Positions 1 through 12,532 are shown, counted from the stretch's first letter. The stretch: 64,000 bases of DNA from Klebsormidium nitens (GCA_000708835.1 DF236975.1:273575-337574), one strand, 5' to 3'. Notes: generated by a model from the sequence alone, not told the origin. Numbers and translations are program-made.

Positions 1-165
1 GAATTCGCGCTATGGCGGCCTAGTGAGGTCTTCAATGGCAGCTTCTCTTCATGGGTGCCAAAGCAGAAGTTCCCTGAGCGCATGTGCTTGCGCTCTTGTA
101 TGGCGTGCGGTGTGCAACTTGGCGGTGTGCCAAGCGGATCGGTGGGTCCATCATAAGTGGAATGC

Positions 166-3100
166 TTATATTTGGTAGCCAGCTAGTTTTGTTGTTGTTG
201 GAGTGGCATGATGCAACGCGTAGATGATGCGGAAGAGATGCTGGTGCCGAGGCGCTGCCGCAGCGATAGAGTACCGCATGACACCGGTGCCGGTAGGTAC
301 AGGGGTGGTCGGGGCGGGAGTGGTCGGGACGCAGCTCGGGGTGCCAACGACGGGTGGGGTCGGGCACTGGAAATGATAACAACAAACGAGATGATTAATT
401 GTTGGATCTAGAATGTCTGGAGGCGCTACTCGGGCCGGAACGCCAAAGAGCAGCGCACGTCTGGATTCTGCCTCTGGAAGCAAGACGCACGACAGAAAGT
501 TTGGCCGCCAGTTTTGATCTTTCAAGGGAGCTTTGATCTGCTAAGATGCAACGTCGCTTCAGACCGTTTCGAGCCAGACTCATAGTGATTTGTCGCGACA
601 ATTGGAAAGATAGCATCGAAGCCGCCTTAAAAGCAATTGTGCTCTGAAAAGTTGCGCGGGGATATTTCACCGGAGTCGCTCTTACAACGGTGGTTTCTTG
701 AAGACCGCTACGCACCCTGTCTATGCAAACCTATTTTTGCGAAGCTCGGTTTCCCAACGGAGGAGTCCGCTATTGGAGCCGAAGGAACGTCAAAAGGAAC
801 CTACAAACCGAACCTTCAAAAGTCGGGTAGTGAAGAAATGAACTGCGAAATGTGGATGCAGCTAAACGCGGCAAGCGGCCGGGGCGACCCACCTGGCCGA
901 CGCAGCAGATTGACTGGGAGCCGTCCGAGTTATAGCACTGGTTGGGGGAGCCAGGGGAGGACAGGCACGTGCCGTCGGGCCCGGGTTGGGCAGAAGAAGG
1001 CACGGTAGGAGCAGGAGTGGTCGGGGCAGGGGTCGTGGAAGCAGGAGTGGTAGGTTCAGGGGTGGTCGGGGCAGGGGTGGTCGGGGCGGGAGTTGTGGGG
1101 GTGGGGGTCGTAAGTGCGGGGGTGGTGGTCGGGGCAAGAGTGGTTGGATCCGGGGTAATGGGAGCCGGCGTGGTCGGCTTTGGAGTGGTCGGTGCGGGGG
1201 TAGTAGGGGCCGGAGTGGTCGGCTTGGGAGTGGTTGGAGCGGGGGTAGTCGGCTTCGGAGTGGTCGGGGCGGGGGTGGTCGGTTTTGGAGTGGTCGGGGC
1301 AGGCGTGGTCGGTTTTGGAGTGGTCGGGCGGGGGTGGTCGGCTTTGGCGTAGTCGGGGCGGGAGTTGACGTTGGGAGAGCCGCGAAAGGCACTGCAAAAA
1401 GGAATCGAGGATAAATGCTTGATGCATGCAACCCCGGTTCTCCGACCTTTCCTCGAACATTCCTGACCATGTGCAGAGTGAATCGTGTTGACAATGACGT
1501 AATGGCGCTCTCACTAAGCACTCCCAAAGCAAGTGTTTCACCATCTTCTTGAAACGTCCATCCCCAGACGCGAAAGCCGAAGGACCTTTCGTGGCCCAGC
1601 TTGCCAGTTCAGTGACTCTATCTCGCGGAAAACAAGAAAAAGCTTCTCGCTTGGATACTGTGCTGGCAAGTCGAAAAGAAAGCAGTAGAGAAAACGTATG
1701 CGGAGAGCTGGCGCTTCAAACGATCCGAAATTTCGGTTTTGGGGGGGTAACTTACGCAGAGTGTTGCAGTTCATGCTAGAGGACCCCACGCGCTTGTTGT
1801 CCGCGTCGTAGACGACCTGGCACGGGAAAGGAAAGGAACGTGAGGCATCGAAACAATGGTCAGAAATAAGAAAGGAACTGAATTGGGGGCAGGGTTCTTT
1901 GCAGAACCTTTTGGTGGGGAGTCCAAAACGGGGACGCTTTTTGGAAAAGATGAGGTTGCAGACAAGATGTATATTGAAGCTGGTACAAGACGAGCTCGCG
2001 GATGCTTTTGCTGAGGGGATGAGGACTGTTATCTCGCAGGGTTAAGCAAAAAATAATAATCAGGAGAGGCTAGCCATCACATTTTCGAGAGGGCGTTTTT
2101 GATGGTCAGATCATCGGGCGCGGTCGTTGTTCGGCTTAGCGGGCGGCGTATTTACGGTTACCAGATTACTGTAGGTTATCTGGCGGGGTTGTTTACTGGG
2201 TTACCAAGCGGGGTTAACGCTTACCAGGTTGTCGGTCGTGAAACTGGGGCCGATTTTGCGGACGGGGGGCGCGTCCGGGAAGGCCGCGTCATTTGGCCCC
2301 CCGTCGAAAATCCCGATGCTGATCTGCTCATTGTTTGGGTCCAAAGGGGTGATGTACGACTTGGGCCGCGCCACGATCTGCGTGCCGGGCAGCTGGATCG
2401 TGAGGACGGGGAAGCGCGCGTAGAGCTCCTCCGGGGAAAATGTGACGAACGTTGCGGGGCAGAGAAGCAGGGTGGATCAGACATTTTCGATTCGTTGGGG
2501 TTTCACATTCATAGGGTGATGGGATGTGCCTGATTTCTCTGGGTCGCACGTCTCCGGCCGGCGCCTGGGGCGCTCTACTCTTTTGGCTGATTTCAACAAG
2601 AGAGACATTGCTGGCGAACCCCCCTCTAGTTTAGGCGGTACGTGGCGAGGGCTGGATGCTTTGCTTGGATAAACAAAGCTTTGGTTAAGCCGTCTAAAAC
2701 GCCGCAGCGCGCGCCTGAAAGTCTCCTCTCGGCCTAGGAATCTTCCGCGAACGCGGAAAAGCATTTAAGTTGGCGCTCACAACGAGGACGTCGCAACGTC
2801 GGGCGGACATTTCCTCTCATTGCAAGTTATGATATAGAGCTTGGCGGGAAAGCTAATGTCAGGCCTCCAGTCTGGAAGGATCAAGGGCGGGGGGGATGAA
2901 AACTTACGAGGGGTGCAAGTCGTGGTGCTGCAAAGACAAGCAAGACAGGGGGCACGCGTCAGACGAACTGGGAGCTTACGTAAGGGCCAATGGACCTTGG
3001 AATTTTCTTTGCTGGTGCGCTGGTCGGGCCTCAAACCGAAGTGCGCACCAGACACCAGGTCGAAAGCTTTGTCTGGAGGTCTGAAAATCCATGACATGCA

Positions 3101-6100
3101 AATCTCAGCGACTTTTAGAAAACGGGTTGCCTTTCACGGTGGTACTGACCGTCCACACTCGAGCTCTTAACGAAATCAGACAGTGGTGCCGTCTTGACCT
3201 TCGCCAGGCGTACCCTGACGCAATCAAGGCACGAACAGAGAAAACGCGGATGCTCACTGGTTCGTGAATGTTTCCGGCGCGTGCTGAGACTTTTGCGGAA
3301 GGTACGGTTCTTCTTTCACCGGGCGTCAAGCAACCGATAGATCTTTAACAAACAGCATCGTTTCGAGATCGACGACCGACAGATTCGTTGACATACGGCA
3401 TCATTTCGAGATCTGCACGGAACGCTTTGAGCTTTTGTTTTGGACCCATAGACATGCTTCCAATGCGCTTAGGATCGCGGCGGAGCTCACTCGATAGCTT
3501 CCAGGCCGCCAAAGTTCTGAGAATTGGGGCAGCCGGTGGCGGTTTTGACGGCGGCGATCAAGCTGTTGAATAGCGCAGTACTGAGTACGGACGATACGGT
3601 GCCTGTAACGAGAGTGGAGTGAAAGTTGGCACTGAAACGAGGAACTCGGGCCGGCAGCTGGCTGCCCGAGAGAACGGGGGTGCGTCAGGGGCCAGGCAAG
3701 TCGGCCGAGAACTCTGTGAGTGGTCTCCAATCACGTGCTCTGAGGACAATCAATGGGATCAACAAGCCGTTTCGAGCAGCATGAGAAAATGGCTGTCCTT
3801 CAAGCCGGTTGCAACTCGAACGAAGACTTTCCACTTCAGCATTGTACGCAGTCCACAATTCAGAGGGAACCCCCGGAACATCATGCTAGAACGTCAGCAG
3901 TGACAAGACGTTACGACCACGTTGAAAAGACGTCACAAAAACGTCACACAAAGAATGCAGACACGGCGCATACAAACGGTCCAAATCCTGGGACGCAAGG
4001 ACTTTGATGCGGCAATCTCATAGTGGAACCCACGATCCATTGGCCCCCCCGCCAAAGGAAACTTTACAAGGAATACACAAAGACGTTACAGAAGTGTTGC
4101 AAAAGAAGAAGCGCTTTGACTCGGAATCTTACTCGAGTCCAAGATCCACGTGGCCCCAGTATCTGCCGTCAGCGCTGCGGCAGCCCCCGGCACCGGGGCG
4201 CCGTTGAGCAGGACGTTTGTCGGGGCCGGGGTAGACCAGAACGGGGAGTTGGTGTTAATAGGCGGGGTGGTATAGCTGACTGCGTAGTTGGCACCGCCGG
4301 GCTGTGTGGGCACCCCCCCGAGGAAGAGCGTGCCGCCGGTGTCAAAGCCGGAGGCGAGGCACAGGCCGAACGTGGTGGTTGTCAAAGCGCCCACCTGGTG
4401 AAATTGGGGGGTGGACATGTTTAGCACGAACTTTGATTTAGCAATGCTGTGCTTTAGGAAGAGTATGCTAACCAGCCTAGGACGGGTGGGGTTAGTTTGG
4501 GGTTTAGGGTGGGTATATACAGGTGCGGAGCATGTGGTCTTGTGGGTTAAGATTTCGGTTTTACTTTAGAAGCTTACTATTGCTAGAGCTTACTATTGCC
4601 AAACTGTCAGATACCACGTCAACTGTTACTGAGGTTTGTTTCTTTGGTCGTTGATGGTAATGGTGGTTGTCAGGATTTGGATCCAAGCTGTGAGCTGTAA
4701 ATCATGACAGTATTTGTTGACACGGCCAGAGATTTCAAGGCAGCTGGAAGCAATGTCCAGCTGTATCAAATAGTAAGAATACAAGATAATTGAATGGCCA
4801 TTTGTCTAGTTTGCATCTCTAGTACTCTGCATTGCAAACCCTTGGCTGCATTGCTTTTGCAAGTACTGATGGAAAGCAACGCCCCAACACCCTCACTTTT
4901 TCCGGAAGGCTTAGGTTTTGGGCGGAAATTGTTACCTTGGTTTGAGACTTTATAACCTGCTCTCACAATCTGAGATAACACAGCCTCAGGAAAGTAATAG
5001 TCCAGCCAACTTTAGAAGAGGTGACACGGGTCACTTTCACATTGAATGGACCTGAAAATGAAAACTGTATGAAGGTGAGGAACATAAAAGGTATGGTAGC
5101 GCAGATTGGGAAGAGGTTGCTTCTATGATCAGATAAGGCTCAAGAAATGAGATTGCTGGCAAGGTTAGAGTTAATGATAAGCCCTTAGACCCTAGCATTC
5201 TAACCCTGGGTGCTGCCAGTGCACCACAGAAAGAAATAGTAGACCTGAACAACTCAGATTCCTCTTGGGAGTAGAGGAAGCAGACACCAAAGCACCTTGC
5301 TTTGACACTGAACCTGAAAAGCTGACACCAATGAAGCCAACACCCGTCAATTGAGAGCAGTGTGACAGCATGTAAAGATTAGGAAACCCGCAAATTGAAA
5401 GTGACGTCTGAAACTGGGCACACCAAATTTGACGACAAGACTGACAAACCAGAACTGAATATTTGGAACAGCAATCGAAAGTCTCAATGTGAAATGTTCA
5501 TGGAAGCGTGGAGCCTTGGTTTTCCGGCCTTCTTCTGCTTCTGCTTCTGCCCTCTTCTTCTTCTGCTGCATTTTTCAGGACAGGTTTGATGTGCTACATT
5601 TTCGACACATAAGCCCAGAATCTGAAAGTAAGCGCCTCCCACAGGATTACCCACCTGCTTCAGCTGCGCCGGCAGCGACGCTCCTGCGGGCCCGAACCCC
5701 ACCTGCCCGGCGTTGGAATCATTGAAGTACTGAAAGATACTGGTTCCGAGGAAGATGCGCGCGGTCCCGGTGGACACCGACCCCAACGCCACCACGTCCC
5801 GGAGATACGGCCCGGCCGCGCCCCTGTTCAGGTTCTGAATCTCAAACTGGCACCCAGTGGAATACGCGGCCCCCAAGCACCCGGTGGCCCCGAGCCCCCC
5901 CGCAGCGCACTGGTCGCACGTCGCGTTGGAGAGGGCCGTGGTCGAAGAGGCCGGGTCGTACTTCGGCCCCTGGTAGAAGCAGAACGAGGTGTCGGCATCA
6001 GGCAACGGGTTTTGGTTGGCGGCAATTGGCGGCCCCGGGGCAAGACCGGCACTGCGGGCCCTGGACGAGGTTCACGTGGCTCCCCGTGTCGACGATCAGG

Positions 6101-6414
6101 GGGAGCGTCACGGGGGGGGTGCCCACCTTCACGTCCACTGTGAACGTGAACTGAGTGAGGAACCCCCCCCCGAGGGCCATGCCGGGGGTGGCAGCCAACA
6201 AGCTCCTCCTGCTGACGTCAGAGCTTGCATCTGCTACGTTGCGGAAGTAGGCGGCGCGGGTAGCAACCTGAGCTGCGACCTCGTCAGCGGAGAACGAGCG
6301 CTGCGTGACGGGTAGGGCAATGCTCTGGGCGGCAGCAGGCGACAGCTGGCAGATCAGGGGGGCGGCCAGCAGGGCCAGCAGGAGGGCGCAATGCAGGCGG
6401 AGTGGGGGCGCCAT
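166..6414 (-). CDS. Secreted A1-family (pepsin-like) aspartic protease with a Pro/Thr stalk and Cys-rich tail; multi-exon
   Basis: Likely an extracellular or wall-associated endopeptidase. Placed exons (high to low): 6414-5655, 4394-4133, 3602-3491, a possible 20-nt exon 2927-2908, about 2457-2225, 1816-1756, 1391-893 and 366-166 (TAA). Residues 5-30 form a signal peptide (LHCALLLALLAAPLI). The first catalytic motif is VDTGSHVNL with Asp109. The middle exon has FGLCLASGFDTGGTLFLGGV. The second catalytic region reads ILDSSTVSSVL, with Ser where DSG/DTG is usual. C-terminal family signatures are YARFPVLTIQLPG and VVYDADNKRVG. After the protease come about 100 residues of repeated PTTPAPTTPKP, a Cys module (DGSQSICCVGQ) and a short tail. 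Two single-base frame breaks are needed (near 6033-6040 and 1326-1335). The exon carrying the usual LGD segment (2224-1817) is not placed, and the acceptor near 2457 is not canonical. Family assignment is firm; the full model is not. Confidence 0.85.
4479..4560 (+). repeat. Telomere-like G-rich dispersed repeat, copy A
   Basis: The stretch GACGGGTGGGGTTAGTTTGG, followed by GGTTTAGGGTGGGT and GGTGCGGAGC, is nearly repeated at 59339-59400 (about 85% over 50 bases by eye). It lies in a protease intron. The TTTAGGG-like words resemble plant telomere repeats, but this is not a tandem telomere array. Confidence 0.5.
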
Positions 6415-6629
6415 GTTGCTGATCATCGGCGTCGCTCTGTGAGAAACTTCTGAGGAATTCCGAATGCAGGTTGAGAATGGAGAGCTCATGTGGCTTGTAC
6501 TTGAAGTTGAACTTGAAGTTGAAGTCGAAAACGCTTGCTGCTGAAGCGGCAAGCTGTTGAGCAAGATTGAATCGCGAGGGCCATATGGCATACGGTAGTT
6601 CTGTCGACTCAGAAAAAGGTGTACCGTGT

Positions 6630-7250
6630 TCCAGGTACCCATTCCAAATAGGTACCTACCTGGGTGTTGAGTAACTTGAGTTGCTTGAACGGTACGAGCA
6701 GGTACGTACCGGACTACGCAGTCTGAGGCAGCTACTGGTACAACAGGTACAAGCAGGCGGAGCAGCTGGTACCACGCACACCTAGGTATGAGGGCCTCAG
6801 CCGGCGAGCGACCTAATAGGTACCCTATGGGAGACTGGAGTCGAATCGAAAGTTGCTTTCCGGTCACAAAATGCCCCTTCGGAAGCACCCGGTGTATGAT
6901 TTCCTTCAGCCTGCATGTACACAGTATTCTGTAGGTTCTGCTACTAGGTAATACGGTACCTATACCAGGTACCTACCTGCATACTCGTACCAACACGCCG
7001 GTTGGGAATTTTGCCCAATACTAATTAAATTTGGGCAACTCAATTTGGAATTTTTCGATTTTGAAATTTTTAGTGACACTTGGAATATTTGAACAAAAAG
7101 TTAAAACCCTTTTCTTACCGAGGACATATTCATGGTAATAAAGTTCTGGGCAAAACCGAAAATAATCTAAATTGACGCCCAAGGGCCAAGGGCCAACCGG
7201 CATGCTGGTACTGGTACGTACCAGGCTAGGTTTTGGATACAAAGCCCCAG
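6630..7250. repeat. GGTAC/GGTACC-rich repeat block
   Basis: About a dozen GGTAC or GTACC words, several as palindromes (GGTACC, GGTACGTACC), occur between 6635 and 7230, just upstream of the protease start. An AT-rich stretch follows from 7020 to 7180. The same kind of block recurs at 57180-58360 and 59240-59270. I see no coding signal. It is probably degenerate dispersed-repeat DNA. Confidence 0.55.
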
Positions 7251-8948
7251 GTTCTGATACACCTAATAATTACATATGCTCTAAAGAACTTACTTGGCAC
7301 GAGCAGCCCGCGGGTTCTGACATCAGCTAGCGGCATGCCGCACGCTACCCTGGGTGAGCTTTAAGTTTGTGGTCCGGTTGAGATGTACATCTGGAACCGG
7401 GAGGACGCACTTAACCTAAAGACCCCAAAGCCTAAGCTCACGCGCCCTGCGCCCATGACCACTCTAACCCCTAGCTAAACCCACCTGTCCCGGGACACTG
7501 ACCTAATTCAACCTGGCTGTACAATAACCTGGAAATGGTGCGCCGGCGTCGCTTCCCGTCGGCTGACGTGTGGCTTAATTATTGACTTGCCGGAGACTTC
7601 CGACAACCGCGTGCGCCTTTCCTAGATGTTGGCGACATCCGCGTTCACTTTAGCAGCCGGTGTTCTCCTCCAATTTCGCCCGGGGCACCAGGAAACCCAT
7701 TCTCTAACTAACAAAGGGACGCCCTTCTACATCCGTGCCCGCCCTGTTAACTCCCAATAAAACCCTACCTGTCCCCGGGACTTGTTCTTCTGTGAATGTG
7801 GCCCTAAACGACCACCAATGTCGCCAGTTTCAATATCGTGTGAGTGACGATACAACCCCGGCGCTGACTCGTACTCTGTCACTCGGACCGATTCCGCCGG
7901 AATTTAGGCAGGCCTGGCCTGGTTGGTGGGGGGGCCCTCATCGAACGATGCAGGGACCCTGTTCATGGGCTGTACTTATCGTCGACGGTTGAAAGCACAA
8001 ACTGCCTGTCCGGTTGGCAGCTCGTGCATAATGACCGAGTCGGTTCGTTTAGACTCAGGCTCCCACACAGTCGATCTTGGGCTACTCCGAGACTCTGATT
8101 CTCCTGTGGGCAGTGACTTCAGGTTTGTTGAAAACTTGCACTGGTGCCAGTATAGTTATGGTAGAAGGCTCACGAAGGCAACAGAAGAATGCTTTTAAGC
8201 TTCTCATACGGCGCTGCATGCGGATATCGTACAGTCAAATCAGCGGACCGGTACCTCGTAACCAGGCAACGCCAACGGCCTGCAGCAACTCCACAACCCC
8301 ATGGCCCTGCAGGGGCGCCTGAAAAGTTGCATGAGCTGCTTGAGTAGTTGTACACTCAGGCTGTAATAGATTGAAATTGAGACGTTGATGTTTGCAGTCT
8401 TCAGGTGGGTGAGGAAAAGGACAGCTGGGGAGGCCGCCTGCTGAGCGCCTGCGGGACCACCGGATTTGTGCTCTGTACACCTTGTGTCTCTTTTTTGCGC
8501 CTCTTCCAATCACATGTGCAACGGGAACAAAAAAGCAGGGGCACCGTGCTGCTATGACCCCCGGCAATGGAGGTTGCTCCACGCGTTGGCTTGCAATTGG
8601 TTTTAATCAAGGACAGATTGTTGCTGCCTGATACCATCAGCTGAATCAATGTTTCATCACTCTGATGACGCACCATCTCAATCCTGGATACGATACGAGG
8701 CCAAGTATGAAGACTGAAATTAGGGATCTGGAGGATGGCAGTGAGCTGCTCTTGCAGCTGCCAGGTGAACCTGCAAACCAGAGCTTGCTTTCTTCTTGTA
8801 TATGAGGACTGATGCTGATACATGATGCTGAGATTGACATGGATCAAGGCCTCTGCAGGCCCTCTGCTAGACTATATGCAGCTTGTTCGTGCGAGCGCAT
8901 ATTGCTCAGATTGAAGCTGTTGCTTTCTGAGCTTCCTTCCTTGCTGCC
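7251..8948. other. Intergenic, repeat-like, no gene seen
   Basis: Short open frames exist on both strands, but none joins to supported splice sites or resembles a known family. On the minus strand, 7430-7500 and 7745-7785 contain diverged versions of the telomere-like G-rich repeat (ACAGGTGGGTTTAGC; ACAGGTAGGGTTTTATTGG). A tandem GGGCCAA motif sits near 7180-7195. Confidence 0.4.
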
Positions 8949-9516
8949 ATGGGCCGCTCAGGAGCTCCTTTGGATGGCCACCATCTGACTCTGAGGTGTC
9001 CACATGCAGAAAAGACTAGCAACCGGATCAAAGGAAAGCCTATTGATTGGTGCCTTGTACAAAGAGCTATATTAGCTCTCATCATGTTTGGAGCCATAGC
9101 ATGGGTAAGCAGTTCATCTTACCAACTTCAAGTACTCAAGGCTTTGTTGTTCTTGTAATACAGTTAGCGTGTGTTATATGGCAGGAGTCTCTGCAGAATG
9201 TGGCGCCCGTCCAAAGCTCCAGGTTTGCAGTGAGTTTGCCGGTTGAGTCGTAAAGCCACTATTCTGGCCAGTTATCAGAGCCATGCGGATACCCTGTTTA
9301 AGGTGGGGGAGGCGAATGCTTTGCATTTTGGACGAGGATGACCGCAGTACAAGAAGGTGGGCACTCGGTTTCACGTGATTCGTCCTTCTTTGATTGAATT
9401 CTACGCTTTGCCTCCGCGTTCTTGAGCACTCTGTTTCTGGAAAGCCGTAAGTTGCGAGCCTTTATCACCTCCTTCCTCTGCAGGTCATCTACATCATAGC
9501 AAGTGGAGAAAAGTAA
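8949..9516 (+). CDS. Possible small membrane protein, three exons, unrecognised
   Basis: A first exon 8949-9104 (ATG to TGG|GTAAGC), a second 9185-9229 (ending GCA|GTGAGT) and a third 9484-9516 (after a strong pyrimidine-rich CTGCAG acceptor, ending TAA) join in phase 0 throughout, giving 76 residues. A basic N-terminus (KTSNRIKGKP) precedes a hydrophobic segment at about residues 39-52 (RAILALIMFGAIAW). This would suit a single-pass membrane protein. I do not recognise it, and the gene could extend further or be spurious. Support is only the matching splice signals and frame. Confidence 0.3.
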
Positions 9517-10789
9517 ACTTTTGCTCAGCCTGACGGTCGAGGGGAGCCTGCAAGACAACCGGGGATATATGTAGCGGCGTCTCACCATTACATACATTGA
9601 CATGAGCGGCGCAGCGCGCGTATCAATCCGTCACAGTGGGCTCAGTGTCACTGGGGTGCTTCTAAACTTAAACACCTCTGTTTCCATGCCATTAGTAACG
9701 GACAGGCAGCTTTGACGGTTGAGAATGAATTGTCCTTATTAAATGCTCCGCCTCATGCAGGGCACTAAGTTCACTTCATGGCATGCCAGCTTGATGAGCT
9801 CAACATGGGCGTACGCAGGCTTGATCATGTATCTGCACACATTAGCATTCTGCACTGAGTAAGTGGTGTGATTGCATAGATGAGCTCAGGGGCGTTCCTA
9901 TGTCTTCGAGTTACAGTAGTAAGGGTCAACCCTGCAATTGAATCAAGTCGATCAAGGCTGCAATATCTCTAGAGGTGTGTCGGATCTAGAAAGATCAACA
10001 TGCATGTGCACACTGTAACCGCGAGCTAGCTCAATTGTTAGCATGGTCCAGTGACATATACGTTTATTCAATCGCGCAAGCTGAACGTGCCTAATTCATG
10101 CATGCCATGGCCCGCGGCATGTGACTGTGACATGATATACCGCAATCTAAGTAGGCCAGTACATGAAAAGTCACTATAATGCATCAACGGTTTGCGTGTC
10201 ACTGAGCGTCCGGGAACTGGGGACCGGGAACCGGGGCCGAATTTATCATAACATGGCTCTAGCTGTTTTGTACGAACTTAATTGCATTTCGGCCACCAAA
10301 AGTATTATTGTGACGCGGCATCCGCATGTTCGATTTACAGGGGATGCGTGAGCTCGGCGGCAGGCCCCACCGCCTAGCAGATCATAAGAGTATGTTGAAA
10401 GCATTCAAAGGCGACAATAGACGGCTGCTGCACGGCCGGGTAGTAGATCGGACGGTGCGGCCCTGCCACAAAATTGTTCGCGGCTCGTGATCTGATGAAT
10501 GGTATGAACTTCAGTTTTCAACTCCCAATCTAGCAACCTGGTTAAATTACTTTCGGACCGTGCATGTGGAGTAAATCCGTTTACCGCCCAAAGCTAGCTC
10601 TCACAGGAGACTTGCCGCGCAGCTAAGTGCAGTTTTGGGAGGGAGCAAGGTCTCTGCACATGCGACGCGTGCATTCACGACACTGCTGGTGCCGCGTCAA
10701 GGGGCAACTCGCTTGCGCTATGCTTTCTTTCAGGAGTTATGCAAGTTGTCCTGATGGCAATCTTCCCGTTTGCTAACTTTTGACAGTTT
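9517..10789. other. Intergenic DNA downstream of cytochrome c6A
   Basis: No open frame here has convincing coding character. The right end is the expected 3' UTR and terminator side of the minus-strand c6A gene. I see no repeats beyond short palindromes such as GCATGCCATGGC near 10100. Confidence 0.4.
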
Positions 10790-12532
10790 TCATTGCCAGC
10801 CTTTTCCAGCCTGAGCCAAAACGAAATCTGAAAGAGCGTGTATATTGGAGTCGCTCAATCGCGGTCCGAAGGTGCACTGGCCCCTAGGTTTGCACTCAGC
10901 GCCGTACCCCTGCATCAAGACAGCCGAGACCTGATTCAGACTTATCTGTTAGCAGAATCACTCGGCTTCATTGCAGACCAAATTTGGAGAACTGTCAAAC
11001 AGAAGGAAGCATCATGACAACTACTCGTTTCGTTTTGAGGGGAACATACACAGTGATTCAGTCTGCTCATCCAAGCGTTTGCATTTTAGTGCCAAGTCCG
11101 CTGTTACTCTATTCGCAGACACACGGACTTACCGGCATCTTTCCCTTCCCGAAGTACGTGATCTTATAGATGGCTTCCTCAGTATTCATATTGTTCCTGC
11201 AGCGTATCATGACATGCATCACAAATTCCGGTGAAAAACTCCAGGACTCGTGAGGACTACTTTCATCGAAGCTGTTCTCTAATGGACAGAAGACGTTTGA
11301 ACCGGAAGAAGGAGAACACACGTTGAAAGACGAGCTGGCTTTCTTGTTTCCTGATTCGCCCTGCTGTAGACACTGATGAGATCGTGTTTTGTTAAACGAA
11401 GGAAGGGCAGTTCACAGCACGCAGTATGTTCTACACCCCCATCGAGAGTCCGCCAGTCGGTGTTCATTTCCAATCCTTTGAAGTCTCACCTTTCAAGATC
11501 TTTCGTGAACAGCGTGGCGCCCTACATCAGTAGAAGAAGATGCCTTAAGAGGGAGACGTGCTAAAGAATATTGAAACGAGTGGCGGGAACCATGCACCGG
11601 TTAAAATGAACCATGCCAACAAAGGATTTTTCAGTATTTCATTGTAATGGTCTTTTTATAACTTCGACTCCGACTACTAAGCTTACTTGACTTGAGGAGA
11701 GGCCTTTTACTTGCCTACACGAAAGAAGCTCTGACAAAGCAGATTGAGCCAAAGCTTGCAGGCCCAGATTCCCAGGGGCTTCCAGGGTTCCGACAAACAT
11801 TCAGCAAAAAGGAAAGTGGCCTACTGCTTGAACGACGTTTCCCCCTTTGTAGTGGCAGCCAGCGCAAGTTGTTGCGAAGACCTCAGCAGCCCCCCCGGCA
11901 ACAAGTGTATCGGCAAGTGCGGCGCCTGCAATAGGCAAGCTGACTGTCCTGTTATTGCACAGAATCGATGTTGAGAGGCAGTCAAGACTTCAGTCCAAAG
12001 AAGCGAGGCCTTTGCAGAAGACTGGAATCAAGAGGGTGCTCATCAGACATTTTAGGTGACGTATGGCTGGCCCTGAAAAGCAGGATATCAGAGCAGTGAC
12101 CCCCTACATGTCCAACATAACACTAGTGCCATGAGGAGACAAATTGCAGATCTAAGAGTGACAGACAAGAGCAATTTACATCAAGTGGTGAAAGGGCCTC
12201 AATCCCCTGTCTTACCTATGTATGAAGTGTCAGGATCTGCGCCTCCATCCTGGGAAATTACGATTCACCACAAGCCTAAAGATAAATCTTTTTCTTTCAT
12301 TCAAGCTGCCAGAAAGTGCCCTCACCAGGTGCTGCCATCGCCAGTGCCGCAGCGACAGCAAATATGGCCACAGCTTCACGAACCCGGGCAGCTGCCTTAA
12401 GGGGCTCTGTTGAGGGTCAAAGCAGCAGTGCTCAGCAGGGTCTGGTGTGCGCTTCAGGTTGTTACTTGGAAAAGCCTCGAACAAAAGCTGACGGCTCAAG
12501 AATCTGGTTGACAAGGATTCGCCTGGCGCCAT
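10790..12532 (-). CDS. Cytochrome c6A (thylakoid-lumen c-type cytochrome), six exons
   Basis: Class I c-type cytochrome of the thylakoid lumen, known in green algae and land plants. Exons (high to low): 12532-12466, 12406-12326, 11925-11825, 11521-11490, 11196-11133 and 10909-10790 (TGA). All have GT-AG borders and all phases close, giving 154 residues. Residues 1-54 look like a bipartite plastid/lumen presequence: basic (AAARVREAV), then hydrophobic (AIFAVAAALAMAAP), ending ALA-D. The haem site is CAGCH at 70-74. GGNVVQ at 77-82 is the haem-proximal segment that distinguishes c6A from c6. GATLFTKDLER and the axial Met in GKGKMP (114) follow. The c6A hallmark loop with two cysteines, CKPRGQC (121-127), is present. 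The C-terminal helix ends QAGKGWQ. No petJ-type neighbours are present, as expected for nuclear DNA. Confidence 0.93.

Noticed and set aside
942-1414. Plus-strand Gly/Val- and Gly/Arg-rich frames resembling glycine-rich proteins
   Set aside because: Antisense of the Pro/Thr stalk exon of the aspartic protease.
11744-11974. Plus-strand Cys-rich frame (CCEDLSSPPGNKCIGKCGAC)
   Set aside because: Exactly antisense to the haem-binding exon of cytochrome c6A, whose phases and motifs close perfectly.
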